Assembly: GCA_021841795.1 (NCBI GenBank)
Contig: JAKCDN010000188.1
Location: forward strand, 1 to 6,436
Direction: 5' to 3'
Length of the DNA: 6,436 nucleotides
Origin: Acidobacteriota bacterium
GTDB lineage: Bacteria > Acidobacteriota > Terriglobia > Terriglobales > Acidobacteriaceae
Positions 5,978 to 6,436 of the stretch are shown piece after piece. Within the stretch, counting starts at the first letter, position 1. The number at the start of each line of letters is the position of its first letter. The notes beneath the pieces were generated by a model. That model had not been told where the DNA came from, searched no databases, and worked only from the letters and a program-made list of their open reading frames with translations. The position numbers were made by a program, and so were the translations under genes.

Positions 5978-6436
5978 ATGCTAATCAACAACCTTTTGAT
6001 CGAACACGCGCGTCATCAGCCGACGAAAGCCGCCGTGATCACCAATGAACGCAGCATTACGTACGGCGAGTTGGATCTCGCCGTGAACTGTCTGGCTCAC
6101 CATCTAGTTGGCCAGGGGCTCGATCGCGGTGACCGTGTGGCAGTGCATTGGCACAACTCCATCGAGTATGTCGTGCTGATGATGGGGATCTTGCGCGCAG
6201 GCATGATTATGGTGCCAATCAATCCACGTCTGAAAGCCGCAGAGATCGATTATGTTCTGGGAAACTCAGGAGCGCGCCTCCGCTTCAGCGAGCCTGCACT
6301 GGCTGGGCTCGCGAATGGAGTCAAGGCCGAGAGCGAACTGCCAATGCTCAACGCAACCTGCGAACGGCTTCCCAATGTGGATTCCGATGCACCGGCAATC
6401 ATCCTTTATACCTCGGGTACCACGGCGCGGCCGAAA
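5978..6436 (+). CDS. ANL-superfamily adenylate-forming enzyme, acyl-CoA synthetase type (partial, 5' part)
   Basis: 153 codons are visible; the rest is past the right edge. The N-terminal pattern fits the AMP-binding domain: SITYGELDLAVNCLAHHL (26-43), GLDRGDRVAVHWHNSIEYVV (48-67), GILRAGMIMVPINPRL (70-85) and EIDYVLGNSGAR (89-100). The visible part ends in the phosphate-binding A3 motif YTSGTTARPK (144-153). Such enzymes activate a carboxylate as acyl-AMP and usually pass it to CoA; the INPRL form resembles fatty-acyl or aryl CoA ligases. The substrate cannot be told, and an NRPS-linked adenylation domain is not excluded. ATG 5978 is the first start after an in-frame TAG at 5966. A3 usually reads GTTG; here it is GTTA. 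The linker before A3 is rather short. Four 60-base lines counted by hand gave 55-60% G+C, below most minus-strand lines. Confidence 0.85.
   Translation, partial: MLINNLLIEHARHQPTKAAVITNERSITYGELDLAVNCLAHHLVGQGLDRGDRVAVHWHNSIEYVVLMMGILRAGMIMVPINPRLKAAEIDYVLGNSGARLRFSEPALAGLANGVKAESELPMLNATCERLPNVDSDAPAIILYTSGTTARPK

Overview
The window reads as a chromosomal segment of a G+C-rich Gram-negative bacterium. The most likely group is Acidobacteriota (Terriglobia-like). That placement is an inference from gene style, base composition and a dispersed-repeat-like motif at about 5496-5541; nothing here proves it.

Layout. Seven genes lie on the minus strand, in transcription order: a cystathionine gamma-synthase/lyase-type PLP enzyme (5198-4050), tsaB (3976-3272), rimI (3275-2799), a small YdcH/DUF465 protein (2545-2336), psd (2200-1562), pssA (1565-663), and a Usg-like aspartate-semialdehyde dehydrogenase homologue cut by the left edge (579-1). 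Two pairs overlap by 4 bases and are probably translationally coupled: tsaB/rimI (GTGA) and psd/pssA (ATGA). A 779-base non-coding region (5199-5977) follows. An ANL-superfamily adenylate-forming enzyme (acyl-CoA synthetase type) then starts on the plus strand at 5978 and runs off the right edge.

Function. PssA makes phosphatidylserine from CDP-diacylglycerol and serine, and Psd decarboxylates it to phosphatidylethanolamine, so this pair is the whole PE branch. TsaB belongs to the tRNA t6A machinery, and RimI acetylates ribosomal protein S18; both are translation-related and commonly adjacent. The PLP enzyme belongs to methionine/cysteine metabolism. The Usg-like protein has no cysteine at the expected catalytic position and may not be an active dehydrogenase.

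Most of the window is housekeeping, and I do not see a clear novel system. The least ordinary part is the region 5590-5977. It holds a cluster of palindromes, a repeated motif that recurs as an inverted repeat, a possible leader ORF with hairpins, and an apparent leaderless promoter preceded by an operator-like dyad in front of the acyl-CoA synthetase gene. That gene is also visibly lower in G+C than most of the minus-strand block, which hints at a different origin.
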